From Trogon surrucura (Eukaryota; Chordata; Aves; Trogoniformes; Trogonidae): a DNA stretch of 64,000 nt. The notes under the pieces were generated by a model. It saw nothing but the letters and a program-made list of their open reading frames with translations. It searched no databases and was not told the origin of the DNA. Each line of letters opens with the position of its first letter. The first letter of the stretch is position 1. Where the stretch lies: positions 24,943,501 to 25,007,500 of the forward strand of contig CM036621.1 of NCBI GenBank assembly GCA_020746105.1, in the 5' to 3' direction. The translations under genes and the position numbers were made by a program. Below, in pieces: positions 49,658-62,064 of the stretch.

Positions 49658-50001
49658 AAATGCAGACTGTGTGTCAAGAGGCAAACCAAAACAAACCCTC
49701 TCTTCTTCACACAATTCACTTTAAGCTTCAAAATCCTCCAAAATCCCCAATCTCCCGTTGCAGTCTGGTTCCCACTCTCCAGCTTTCCTCATCTCCCTCT
49801 GAAAGAAAAAAGCTCTTCTTTAAGGGACTGATAGGTTGTAGAGCGACGCTTAGCAACAACATTCCTGTGCCTTAAGTAGCTGCAAGCCCCTAGCTGAACC
49901 CTTTGATGTGACTGTCAGGGCAGATTTATTTTGTTTTAGCACATTGTCTACTTGTCCAGATGTATCAGGAGATAAAAAGGAGTCATGTTTACACTCTTTT
50001 T

Positions 50002-50023
50002 GGGAGGGGGTGGGGGGGTGGGG
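50002..50023 (+). other. Canonical G-quadruplex motif on the + strand
   Basis: G runs of three, five, seven and four are separated by single A or T bases. Single-base loops favour very stable parallel quadruplexes. This is the clearest such motif in the window. Confidence 0.85.
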
Positions 50024-52884
50024 AGATGTAATTAAATCGCATTTTTGATGAATCTCTGAGAGATCAAGATGAAAAACAGAGGAATTGGCTTGAATATGGA
50101 GGGTGAAACCCACTTGCCTGCCCTAACACCTGACATTGTAAGAAAATGAAGTGTAAAGCCGTAGCACAATATGTTGATTTAGTTCTCCTGAAGTCTTTGA
50201 CTTTGTGATTTCTCATGTGTTGGTAGTTCTGGAGGGTCCAGAAAGGCATATTACAAAGTAGCAGTTGTGTACCATAGACTCTTTCCTGTGTATCTTATTT
50301 ATTGTCCAGGTTGAAAATAACTGTGTTTTTCTCTAGAATGTTAATGTTGTAGATCACATATCCCAGTACTTCTGGCTGTGGTAAGTGGCTGTCATTCAAA
50401 TACTTTGAAAAAAAAGTAAAATAATTCAGCCTCAGTGATCTTGGATAAACAAATGTGCAGTGTAAGGCAGGCCTTGATGAATTCTCCCAGAGAACAAATA
50501 CCACAGATAAATCCATTTTTTTTTATTTGCTTTTAACTTGCACATTTAGCAACACCATTCTGAGCTCTATTAATAACCTGCGGTGTGCAATGACAAGTCT
50601 GATTCCAGCATTCAGTACACTGTGGGTATGCCAAGTGAATAAAATGCTAGTTTTAATCTGGTGTTACAGAAGTTACTCTATTTGCATTTTAAATAGGTTA
50701 CACTACAGCACCCCCTTCTGCTGACTAAGTAGTGTGACAAGACGTTTTAGCTGCAATTCAGTTTTATTCCCACATGACAGGATGAAGATGCCTTGAAAGC
50801 ATTTTTAACCTTCCCATTTCTTAACTCCTGTGCTTATGAAGCAAGGAGATTAGTGCAACTCAACAACAGTCTTCAAACTACTATTATCATATGATTTTTA
50901 AGATCTAGCTTTCATTGCTGTAGCATTGTCCATACTTGCGAAGAAATGAATCAAGCAAGGGACAGGAGAGTGAATTGCAAAGCAAAGTAAACCTAACATT
51001 GCAAACAGTTAAGTTTGATCAGTGAAATGCACACGCAGTTCCCTGTTCCTCTCGTTGTCGTTGAATTTGTTTGCAAGTGATGATATTATGTTACTGATTT
51101 AATTTATGGAGCAGTCTCAGATGTTCTTATCGGAAAAAAAAGCAATTTACATTGGTGATTCTGTCTTTGCTTTTGAAGAATCTACGGACATTAGATTGGC
51201 AGAACAACTGTAGAAGTTCTGAACTGCCTGTGTTTCATAACACATTTCCATGAAAAGAAGTTACTGCATTGTGTGTAATGGATATCTGGGTTTTACATCT
51301 GTGTTAATGTATCTTGTATATTGTTGCTGTGCCATAGCATAGCATAAATTTCAGCAGTTACTCCTATAATGCTGTATTTTGTAGCTGTGATGTAATTGGT
51401 TGAAAGATATTGCAGGGAATGACTGAAGGAAACTTGGATTCTGATACAATATCAATGTACTTGCCTTCACGTAGGTGAACTTACCTATGCTTTTGTACCT
51501 CTTGTTGAAATTGTAATATCTAAAAACTCAGTATTGTTTTGTCAGTCTGTCAGAGCTGTTGGTAATGAGTGCAATGCAATAAATGGCATGTTTAGGCATT
51601 GGTGAGGTGGAATCTTAGAAAGAGGTTAGCATCTGTTAGAATCTAGAGATTCGTTTGTGGTTTGCTTTACAAGACACTTCAAAGAATAGTTGTCTATGGC
51701 AACTTAAAATTCTCTAGCAACAGTTGCAGTATTTTCTGGTTTGGTGTATGACAGGCTTATTTATGGTTTGTTTGGGGTTTTTTTTCCTGCACTTTATTTT
51801 ACTAGCGTGTAAACCAGTTGAATCCTGCATACTGGAAATGAAAAGAAGGTTGCATGTGTGTTCCCAGAAGGTGGAGAAGGTAAAGATTCTGGTAAAGAAG
51901 CACTGGATAAAATATATACTTCTTGCTTGGATTTGCTTGCCAAAACTCGGACCAGGAGTCACAGCCAGCAGATTTTCCTCCATTGTTTAATAATTTTGGA
52001 GGTCTTTTGTTGATTTCCTGATTTTCATTAATACCCATCTAAGAGAGGGAAAAGCAGTCAAAATCAATTTTAGGGAGGAGTATGATTTAACAACTTTGAA
52101 TTTATTTTGTAGTGTGATAATAAATGGATTTATTCTTCTTTTAAAACCTAGCATTAAGTTTTACAGTGAATAGATTGCTTGTTGGATTGTATTAATGGGT
52201 ACCTCTTTCATTCACTGTTGTATTTCTATAACGTTAAAATGCTCCTTTAGGGAGAGATTGTATTATCTACCATAATGAAAGATACTGAGCCACTTGAGCA
52301 GTAAGGTTTAACTAAGCACAAATGAAAATATTAGACTCTGGTATAAGATTAGGGCGTGGTAGTAATAGTGAAGTTACTTTCCTTCAACTCGTTAAACTGA
52401 ACTTAGTGAGAAGCAGGATCTCTTGCATCCTTCTGCTTTTAAACGCAGGTAGCTGAGATACTATTTTTAAAAAGACAAATACTATGTAATTACTATGTAA
52501 AAATACTATTTTCTGCTGAGATTGAAAAATAGTGTTAATAAGATGCTGAAATTCTTGACTTTTGAGTGATACAAGTTGAAAAAAAATGGTCCTGGAAGTC
52601 AAAAAACCTAATGGGTGTTTTTGGATGCTATATGTTACAGTAGAACAAATCAATTCAGGCTCCTTAGATGCAGTCATTGCCTTGTGATTATATTTGTGTA
52701 AAGTCTTGGAGCCTTTGATCAAAGAAAGGCATTTGTGACTGGGTCTAATCCAAGCTCTTTAAGGTGTTTAACTTGCGCAGGGGGGGAGAGAGGTTGATAA
52801 CAGCTGGGATTTAAATTTAGTTTTGCTGAACTTTTGTTTTCAAAGGATTTCTATTATACACTGCTTCCTTTTCCATACAGAAGA

Positions 52885-53400
52885 TGGATCATTGAGTAAA
52901 CCTAAAAGGGAAAGAGGATATGGGAGGAAATGGGCGGGGACTTGGAATTAATCTTCTGAAGAAAAATGTTTGATCAGCGGGTAGGACAGGATGAAAACCT
53001 CTGATGTTGACAGCAGGCAACTTTCTGGCTAGTGTGTGATTGACAACTTTGATGCTCCAGTGGGGAGCGAGTGTCCAGCCGTGCTCAGGCATCCTCTGTC
53101 TGTGGGTGGTAGTGTTAATAATGTGGCAACTGGAAAGATTAATTGTGGACAAGCAGCAGGATTACGAGGAGGGCTTCGCAAGTCTAAAGGGAACAGTGGT
53201 AGGAAGGCCTCTGATCTGTCAGCCCAAAAGGAAATTAGTTAGGGCAGGCTGGAGCAGGCTTACAAAAAAGGGAGGAGAGGGATGATGGACTAATGGGAGA
53301 AGGGAAGCATTTAGGATATTAAAGCAAATTGAAGAGGATATTGAAAAAGTCATAAAGGGACGGGGCTGATATTCACGAAAGACCTTAATACACTACATCC
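52885..53400. other. Purine-rich, less AT-rich patch
   Basis: Richer in A and G on the + strand than its surroundings, with repeated AGGA, GGGA and GAAGAGGA words. Overlapping frames on both strands reach 87 codons and have no recognisable product. An exon of a non-coding RNA or a worn repeat is possible; I cannot distinguish these. Confidence 0.4.
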
Positions 53401-53619
53401 TCTTACAGTACATGCAGAGTTCAGCTTGTTTTGCAGGGAACTGCAAAATCACTTTTGTAGGGGATAGAGCTGCCATATTAGGTAAAACCTGTTACTTGTC
53501 TTCAAAATGAACCTGAGAATAAACTCAAATTAAGGTTTTTCAAAAATGTCTAAGTGCAAAATACATAACAGAGAGTTTACTTAAGCTGTTTCTGCAAGGT
53601 ACTAGCCGCCGTGCTTCAC

Positions 53620-54170
53620 TTCCCACCCTTTTTGGTAGAAGTAGGGATTTTGCCAATAAATTCTGTGCTACCATTATAGAGGCCATTCATCATGCTTACT
53701 AATGTTATTAATCAAGATACACCACAGTACTCTTAAAATGAGATCATTTTGATAAATCATGTATGACATAAAAAGACTTTATTCCTTTTAAGTGCAATTT
53801 AGACTGTAATTTTTTTCCTCATTTATGATTCATGGGAGAAACATGGATAAAATTCCCTTGCACATTTGCACCTTATCTTCAGTAATAATTCAAAACTGCT
53901 CTTAGATGAAAATTCAAGGTCTGATTCTCCAAAGCTGAATGCCAGCTCATTATTTTCTGGCATTCAGTAGTCCAAAAATAATGTCCATACATTAGGTGCT
54001 TTTCACAATAGTTGAATTTGGCTGCACACCAGACATATCAATTACACTCAGTTAAGCCTAAATGCATAAGAATTATCTGATGGTCATTTACATTTTTGAT
54101 CCAGTTGCACCCTGCTTTCAACCTTGCAATTTACCATTAATTGAAAACCAAAAGGTAAATTCAAGTGAGA
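53620..54170. promoter_or_regulatory. Possible conserved non-coding block with interlocked inverted repeats
   Basis: Run-free unique AT-rich sequence with many TAAT and TTTATGATTCATG-like cores. It contains the structured element at 53935-53983 listed separately. No coding frame or recognised repeat family. The coincidence of run-free sequence and perfect dyads makes it one of the better candidates for a functional non-coding element. Confidence 0.3.
53935..53983 (+). other. Interlocked inverted repeats with H-type pseudoknot topology
   Basis: Stem 1 pairs 53935-53945 (CTGAATGCCAG) with 53957-53967 (CTGGCATTCAG), 11 perfect pairs plus a possible flanking G-T wobble. Stem 2 pairs 53948-53956 (CATTATTTT), lying inside the loop of stem 1, with 53975-53983 (AAAATAATG), 9 perfect pairs. 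The order 5' arm 1, 5' arm 2, 3' arm 1, 3' arm 2 is that of an H-type pseudoknot, with a 2-base first loop, no base between the stems and a 7-base last loop. In RNA the stems could stack end to end; in DNA they are alternative cruciforms. No transcript is known here. All pairings are read directly from the sequence; function is unknown. Confidence 0.75.
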
Positions 54171-55840
54171 ATTCTCTTACATGAGAATAAGGGAAATATA
54201 TTCTGAAATACTTTGAGTCTTCTTAAGCTTCACTACTTATCTTAAATAAGCAAAATTCTCTTTCATTTTCTTGTAAAAGGTTATTGGAATTTGAAGGCCA
54301 ACCAAAATATAAGATCACTGTTCTTGTCGTCCTATTACAACAATTACTTTATTAATAGCACCACATATGCACATAGGCTACTAAAATGTCCGGAATGAAT
54401 ATTGGCTAAGTTCAAAGTCACACTCTTGATTACAGCTGATTAAATTTAAAAATGTCAGAAATGGTTGCAGCAATTTTTATATAGGTATAAATACTGGATT
54501 TTTTGGTTGTTTTTTCTTAAGTTTAGAAATATAAAAAAGAAACGTCTAATTTGGAAAGCAGTCATTTAAATTTTCCTGGTTCTCAAACCATGTTTTGAAG
54601 AGGATTGTTTTATCTGATTTACAGTCCCCCCTTTACTTCCTTCAGCAGCTGAAGGTATTGAAGGAATGTGTATGGATGTCAAAAATAGCAGGCTATTTGT
54701 ATTTTTGAACCATTGATCTCTACAAATTTGTTTCAATGCAGCAAATGTGCAGTATATCCTTATACTACGCAGGATGTTCCCATACTAATAACATCCACAT
54801 ATTGGGGGGGTTATTCCTGGAAAATGGAACTTGGGGATTAAACAAATGAAACTTTTCTTTAATCTAATTAGATTCCCTGGCTCTTGAGACCCAGTTGCCA
54901 GTGTGTGGTTGACTTAATTTTCCTCTAAGTATTGCAAAATGTTATTCTTTTTTAGTCCCGCCATGCTTTATTTTGTGCTTGCACATAGAAAAACATTTCT
55001 CACTTCTGCATCATACTAAAAGTTACGCATCACAGACTTAGAAGGTCAGGCTTCTGATGATTTAAAAAAAAATATTATTTTTGTGATTATTAAATTAGTG
55101 AGCATAAGAACCATAAAGCCAAAAAAATCCCTTATCCTCCCAATAGGTGTCCTTAAGTTTCTTTCTTGTCTCATGAATTCTATTTATTACTTTTAAAAAA
55201 TCAACAAGCAAAAAAAAATCTCCAAACAACCAAGCAAAAAAAAAAAAAAGCCGAAAAAAAACAAACCCTGAGAAAAAGACTGTGTATATTTCCCTAGGAA
55301 ATTCTTTCTAATGAGATACTTTTCTAAAAATAAATTAAAATTGTGCAATAGGTAAGAATAATAAAATTGTGTTTGTCATCTTTATTAGGACTGGGTAAAT
55401 TACTATTTTTAATTTTCTTAAAAATGACTGCTGCTGAAAGTCATTCAGATCTTTGTGGCATTCAACAAAATATAAGAAACACGATTTAAGGCATGAGACT
55501 GAGACAAAAGTGGGCACCTTCCCACCTTCCATCCAATACTCGTCTGCTATCTTCTATTTTTCAGTACCATGGTCAAATGCCTAAAACCAGATTTTGAAAT
55601 GAATAACTATTTCTGTGCCAGGTTAGGAGGTCATCACAGTAGGTCTATAGAGATCAGGCAAACTGTGAAAACGCCACACATTTTTTTGCCCCTCTCCCCC
55701 TTAATTAAAGTGACACAAATTTATGCTGGAGCTTTAGTAAAGACAACTGCTAACTTGTAGTGGCTAAGTATGCCTGGCTGTGGAGCAGAGAAACTGGGAA
55801 ATCCCTTTTCATAAAGGAAAGCTGACTCCACATAAAGCAC
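54171..55840. other. Unique AT-rich sequence, no gene recognised
   Basis: Frames of 63-65 codons only. Contains the A-rich tract at 55.2 kb and a seven-base G run near 54804. No repeat family recognised. Confidence 0.55.
55200..55266 (+). repeat. A-rich tract with CAAGCA spacers
   Basis: Two long A-runs, each preceded by CAAGCA, then a shorter run after GCCG. Looks like a slipped simple repeat. Confidence 0.75.
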
Positions 55841-55844
55841 CCAA

Positions 55845-55857
55845 TGCCACCTGTTGG
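55845..55857 (-). promoter_or_regulatory. Possible CTCF-like site
   Basis: On the - strand the sequence reads CCAACAGGTGGCA. It fits the core of the vertebrate CTCF consensus except for one core position (A where C or G is usual). CTCF sites anchor chromatin loops. A single match in 64 kb is not strong evidence. Confidence 0.25.
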
Positions 55858-58800
55858 CTTCCCAGAATATAACAGTGTATTGGAATCAGTTGGGACCTCA
55901 AGGCTGGCCCACTTGAGACCTCTTGCCTAAGGTAGGGAGAAGAAAGTGTGTGGTTCTTGAGTTCATAGAAAAGCAAATACATTGTTCTTTCCCAACCATC
56001 CCTAATACAGAATAGTTAAAAGTGTATTGTGGCTTCCTGTAATATTTTCTGCTATCACGAGGCTCTCGAAGACCTCACAGTGAAATCAAAGCTCCATTGT
56101 GCTTGGTACTCTGCAAACACATGGGAAGAAGTCATCCCTCAAATGTAGTGTTTTGATATTCTCTGCAATCACGTCATAAATTCAGCACCCAAATTAATAC
56201 ATTTAAATATTTTTCTGTTAATAGGCATACTATGTTCCTCATCACACATTTATACATCACTACAATTAATTCCTTGTTACTTAAGTATAAATTTTGGAGA
56301 AAAAAAATCTTAAGGAGTTCCATGGAAAGTTTCTGTACATTTTATCAATAATGCGAACAAATCATGATGGTCCAATACACTCATGGGTTAAGACATGTGA
56401 GTTGCTGCCATCAACAAAGGAGTTGAATCAGTATATCGCTGACATAGTGGTGCACAGATATTTAGGCAAGTTTTCAAAATATATTTGTATTTTTGAAGAC
56501 TGTTGCCACTCTGTCTCTTGAAGAAGATATATGTGCCTAAGAGATCTATAATGAGTCCTTAGCCTAAGCAGATGTTTATGCAGACGTTTCTTAAAATTTT
56601 AAGAAGCCATGTATCTGTTAAAATATGATTAATTTTAAGCATTGAGTTCATTTGAGACAGAATAATCTTATCAGGAAAACATTACTATTTGTTTACATAA
56701 AAGGAAAAGTTTTTGAAAAACAAGTATGAATAAATCCTTTAAGTTGGAATTATACCACATATTGTCATTTTATCATATATTGCCATTTATCATATACCTT
56801 TCTATAGAAATGTTTTTGTCAGTTTAAAATATGGATAATGCAGTGACTTCCTTCATTCTTAATTGTAGTTTCCGTGTGGATATATTAAAAAATCTTTTGA
56901 AATGAATCGTACTTTCCTACTAAATCCAAGTTTTGCAACTGGTAATGTGATATGTACAATTGGGCTGATCACTGCAATGTCACAATATTGTTTTCCATTT
57001 TTATTTGAATGTAAACTACCAAATGAGAAGCAATGAGCTTTCAGATTGATAAGGTCATTTCTATGTGACCTTACTAGATGACTTTGACAGGTGTTAAAAC
57101 TGTGATGAATGAAAATAAACAACAGTATTACAGAACACAAGAATTCATGTTGATAATTGTGGGTCGGACTTAGACAACGAGTGTCATGCTGTCCCCAAGA
57201 AATTAACATCTTCATCAGTTCCGTGAAAAAAAAGGACTCACACTCCGAGATGCTGGAGTTTTGACACACTCCCATGTTAGATGAGAAACATGTTGCAAAG
57301 GACAAATCTCAAATGCTTAAAATCTTTCTGAGGTAACAGATACAGGAGAATCCTTAGTCTATGTCTTCATCTCCATAGTAAATAATATTTTCTTAGTTAT
57401 TCTGATTTTTACTACCACATCTCATTCTGCACTCTGCCATCTGTCTTTTGGATGATGTCTTGATCTGACTAAGATTTCTCTCTGTGATGTCCTCTGAAAA
57501 TATGTTGGAATTAGATGTGTGCTAAGCAAACCTTCCTTCATGTGTTTGTGTGTACTGAAGCAATTTTACTTACCACATCTTTCCATAAGCGTGTTTTATA
57601 TCTGTAGAACCCTTGTCAGGAACATGCCAACATGCTGCTGTTCTTCCTGCTCCTACAGTTACTGATGTGTATAGGTGTGTAAAGAATTTGTGGCATGCCT
57701 TAGAAATAAGGGTAAATGTTAGTAGAGAGATACTAGGCTACAAATACAAGTTATGTGACATGAATAGAAGAATATCAACTATGAATGGGTATTAATGATC
57801 TTCTATTATAGCCAATATAGTTCTTACTCATCAACAGAAAGTAAAATTTCCCAAACAATAATAATTGTTTTAATTAAAATTTCTCAAAGTTCAGGTCTGG
57901 GTTGGGTTTTTTTGGGGTGAGGAGGGAGTGGTTTTGTTTGTTTGGTTGTGTTTTTTTCCTACTGCAGCTTCTACAGTATCTGTAATTTTGATGAATATGG
58001 TTTGAAAATCTGGTACTCTTTTACAATCTGTCTATATAGTATGAAGTAAAACAACTCTTAGCTCAGACAAAACTTATAGGTTAGTATGAAGACAGAGATA
58101 CCTCAATTTAGCAAATGTTTATATGCATAACTTTGGTTGTGAGTAATCTAACTTCATTGGCCTTGCAACTTTTATACCCTGTGCTATGGTATACTGCAAA
58201 ACTTACATGGCTTCAACACTTGCAAGAATACAAGCTTGTCCAGTAATAATACTGCTAGAATTTCTTTACTGAGCTGTTTCCTAACCTGCTCCTATAAAAC
58301 TGATGCTACCGTACCCAGCTTTTCTCGGAGGTATTGGTATTTGTAGTTACATTCCGCTGCAACAAGAACTTCTGATGCATATGTCACCAATACTTGAAGA
58401 CATAACTGTCACATGTCAATGTTATCACTGTCAAAATATTCCTGTGAATATTAAGAGTAATACAATCTATAGAAATCTCTTTGGAAGATAGCTTAGGGCC
58501 AAACACCAGTATGTGATAGAGAAAACAAATAGTTGTCTTTCTGCTGGTGCACAGGCTTAGTCAGAAACGTGATTCAGAACTCCAGACAGTGTTTGTGCAA
58601 AACAATCCTAACCTTGGATGATATTTCATAGAGTTAAAGTTTCTCTAACTGAATGCTTAGCTCAGAAGTAATGAAAAGTGTTTTATATTTGGCTGGGAAT
58701 TATATATTGCACATAAAATAACAGCAAAACACCAGTAAACAAACCCTCCTGTTCTTGCTTTTCCTAAAATTGGAAATAAAGCTAAATTGCCCCTTCACTC

Positions 58801-59890
58801 CAATATCCTTTTTAGAAGCTCTTGAATTTTGCTCACTCAGTGGTATATTGCTGAAAAGGCAAAGTCTCTTCCAGTAATTTTAGGAAAAGCTATCATCAAG
58901 CTGTCAACAGTCTAAATTGAGATTAAAAGTACCAAAGAGAAACCTTCACTGTTATCAGAGTCTCAAATAAGTACACTTGAATAGGCAGATAACATCTAGA
59001 GTGTACAGTATGAGACCACTTATTCCTCCAGCTTTTGGAGTGATTAACAGGGATGAAGTCTTATGTTAAATATTTAGTGGCATTTTTCTTGTCTTACCCA
59101 GAACAACTTGGCCCAAAGAAAACAGATAGTTGTGAACAGATGCCTGTTCTTGAAATTAATTTCAGATGTCACGTTGTTAGGTGTTAGGAGCATTTATCTC
59201 ACCCTCTGAGATTTTGTGTGCCTTCAGCTCATATTGGTCATCAGAGGGATGATTTCTAGTACTTCATAGTCCAGGGTAGATTGAGCTGCATGTTTACTCA
59301 CTAAACTCAAAGTATTATTCACTCTAGGTGACGGTGAGAGTTGTATCTACAGTAATACAGCATTGAAAAGGGTATATTATCACTAGTGAGTCAGCACAGA
59401 CAGGATTTTCTTGATTTTTGTTCTTATCTGATAAGTAGTATCCTAAGCAAAGGGTATGTTTAGGCAAACCTGTCTCTATTAAGATGCTTCATTTGATGCA
59501 TGATGTGTCTTCATGTTATAACTTGATTTTTAGTAGGGACAGAAAAGGGACTGTAACTATGACTGTCACTTTTTGCATTATAGACATAATTTTTAAGAGA
59601 TGATTTTGTTTAGCTCGCAGGACAGTGGAATGGCAGAATCAGGTTTTTTGCTTAGTGTTGCAAAGTATGGATCTTATGCCAGCTTTCTATTTTGTCTTCT
59701 TTCTCACATATGGATTCACTCAACTTCTTTTAGGTAAATATTAACCTATTTCACGAAGAGGAACATTTTTAACATTGCCCAAAGATATCCTGATAAAGGT
59801 GGTAATTTTTTGAAGCGGTGAGCCACCTGAACACATTCTTTTAGTAGTGATACCTAGTATCATTGTGCAAACTCCTGTGAGTACAGCTAC
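55858..59890. other. Unique AT-rich sequence with the longest open frame, no gene recognised
   Basis: The longest frame in the window, 148 codons on the - strand (56859-57305), lies here. Its translation mixes Ser, Phe, His and Ile without domain, signal or repeat structure, and I do not recognise it. A short imperfect tandem repeat of a CATATTG-containing unit is at 56756-56798. A G-rich patch near 57900-57930 has irregular G runs. Confidence 0.5.
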
Positions 59891-60310
59891 CTTGAAGAAT
59901 TGCAGGCAGCATTAACAAAAACAAGTTAATCCTCCTGGTGACTCTGTGCACCTGTAACCACATCACAGCTCTTATTCTGCAGGTGCATCCTCTTTGTTCA
60001 ATCACTTACTTTCACTCAGAGCACTGATACTAGTTGTTTTATGCCCCAGGTCTCTAGTGATGCTGCCTCTACACCTCCGGAGATGCACTATACACCTCTG
60101 CCTTCAGGCTCCAGAGACCTCACCAATCACAGAGGTATGGACTCAACTTTTCTTGGTATGAGCTGTTGCAAGGTGGTGAGTTTTGCTGTAAGGCCTTCTC
60201 TCTGTTACTTACTGCTCCACAGGTGCTTCACAGAGAACACTGTGCCTTTCAAGCACATAACCATACCTGTCAAGACTACAGATTTTACCTCGTATTAAAT
60301 AGAATTTAAA
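59891..60310 (+). other. Less AT-rich patch with an exon-like segment
   Basis: Inside this patch, an acceptor-like TTTTATGCCCCAG ends at 60049, a donor-like AGAG/GTATGG begins at 60135, and the 85 bases between stay open in the frame that starts upstream at 60041. The implied peptide is Ser-, Thr- and Pro-rich with no recognisable domain. The donor is only moderate. A real coding or non-coding exon is possible but unproven. Confidence 0.25.
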
Positions 60311-61320
60311 GGTAGTCTGCTGGGAAAGCAAAGGAATCTATGGATAATAACATTCAATGATTTTGTGTGTATGTGTGTGAGAGAAAAATGTAAAGAGATC
60401 AGAGTACTAAATATTGCTAAGCAGATGATTACATGCAGTCTTGGTAATTTTGAGAGAATTTGTAAACTTTCCAGTATTTGTCAAGAGAGAGCTTTTTGGC
60501 AGTTTAACAATTTAAGACTGTACTTTTGAAATGTTAACGTGTTTTCATTGCAGTCAAAAGGGGTTCTTCTCTGTTTTTTCAACATTAAAGACAGCTCAGC
60601 GTTCAATTTCCTTTCTCACCCAATCTTAGAACTTAAAAAGCACCTTAGGCAAATTCTCAAATTCCTTCTGCATACCTATGGAGCAAAAAGTTCAGGAAAC
60701 AGGTGAAAAATTAAAGCAGTCAGGAAGGGTGCATTCCAAGTTCTTTCACCTTTGTTCTCAAAAGGAGAAATTTATAAAGCTTGCAGGTTGTTTTTCAGCT
60801 TAAAACCAGGGCAAAAGTACTTATTTATTTCCCAAGTTATACACTGATTCCACAATGGTCGTGGGAAACATTTATGTAGAGGCAGGTTTTGTACAGGACG
60901 CTAGAATCAAAGTCAATCTTACATTTGTGAATTGATCATAGCTTAGTTTTAGTGTGTGTTCAAATTCTGCAGCACTGCAGAACACTGAGGCAGCGTTAGT
61001 AGAATGCTTTATTGCTTGAAACCTGAAAGGATCAGGCAGGCAATGCAACTGAACAAAAATCAATGATTCAGGTGGGAAGGATGAGGAAAGCAACTGATTA
61101 GACTTTAATTCGTTGCAGCGTATACTGCTGTTGTTAAGATGGGTGTGAAGCTACATTCTGGTCTTGGTGTAAATTGATATGGTGTACTGGAAATCAGATG
61201 TCCTGAAAGTGCTGCAGTGCATTGTGTTCTGACACTGAGCTCATGTGGTAACTGATAGTTTTTAAAGAGAAAGGACCAACATAAAATCCTGAATTTGAGC
61301 ACATAGCTGGTCTTCAGAGA

Positions 61321-61353
61321 TTTTTTCTTTTTCTTTTTTTTTTTTTCTTTTTC
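61321..61353 (+). repeat. Poly-T/C tract
   Basis: T-rich pyrimidine tract followed shortly by C runs of four and six. Low-complexity sequence. Confidence 0.8.
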
Positions 61354-62037
61354 AACCTACCCCTCCCCCCATTTCCCAAGATATGTGTTGTGGCTTTGAT
61401 TTTCGAGTAAGCACATTTACTCTGAGGTAGGATTTTTTTGCTGTTGGATTAAATGGCTAGGGTCTAGTAAGATAGTAAGTAGAATGATGGAATATTGTAA
61501 ATGCCCAAGTACCACTAAGAGCCAGGTATCTTCAGATCTGTTTATTTTGATGATAGTGAATGAGAAGTGCAGCTTCATGGCCAATTTTGGAATCTGTGTG
61601 AAAGAAATGCAAGTAAAGTTAAGCATGAGAAGTTGTTTACCTGCGTTATCGATCAACTTTTCTTGCGGTAAAGTAATTGTGTGGCTCTAGTAGGTGTTGC
61701 ACACATGTCCAGATGAGTGTCCATTCAGACCTGGAGCTTACCAGGTTCTAAGTGCCGCAGCATTCTCTAGGGTTTGAGAGTGCTTGCTCTCTTAGTATGA
61801 AAGGAGAAAATTATATTCTCTAACGTAACAACTTTTTATCCTTAGCTGTTCATATAATTCTTTATTACATCTGTCTCTGCTTTTCCCAGAAATATTCTGC
61901 TTTGCATGCTAAACATGTGCTGAAAATTTCCATGATGATTAAGCACAATTATAAATAAAATGAACGGAGAAGAGTGTTGTCCAAAAAAAGGGTAAAATTG
62001 GCTCTAAAAGAGACATTGTTAGCATGTTCCAATAAGT

Positions 62038-62064
62038 TTATATATATGTATATATAAAATATAT
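62038..62064 (+). repeat. Short AT dinucleotide tract
   Basis: Alternating T and A with a single G break, close to self-complementary. A small microsatellite. Confidence 0.75.

Larger units (their letters stand above)
48961..52880. other. Unique AT-rich sequence, no gene recognised
   Basis: Frames reach 112 codons (52384-52722, -) with no recognisable product. The stretch includes two quadruplex-capable tracts near 49.6 and 50.0 kb and a run-free, CpG-containing patch at about 50800-51110. A strong donor-like sequence GTAAGTAC at 49536 is treated under findings. Confidence 0.5.
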
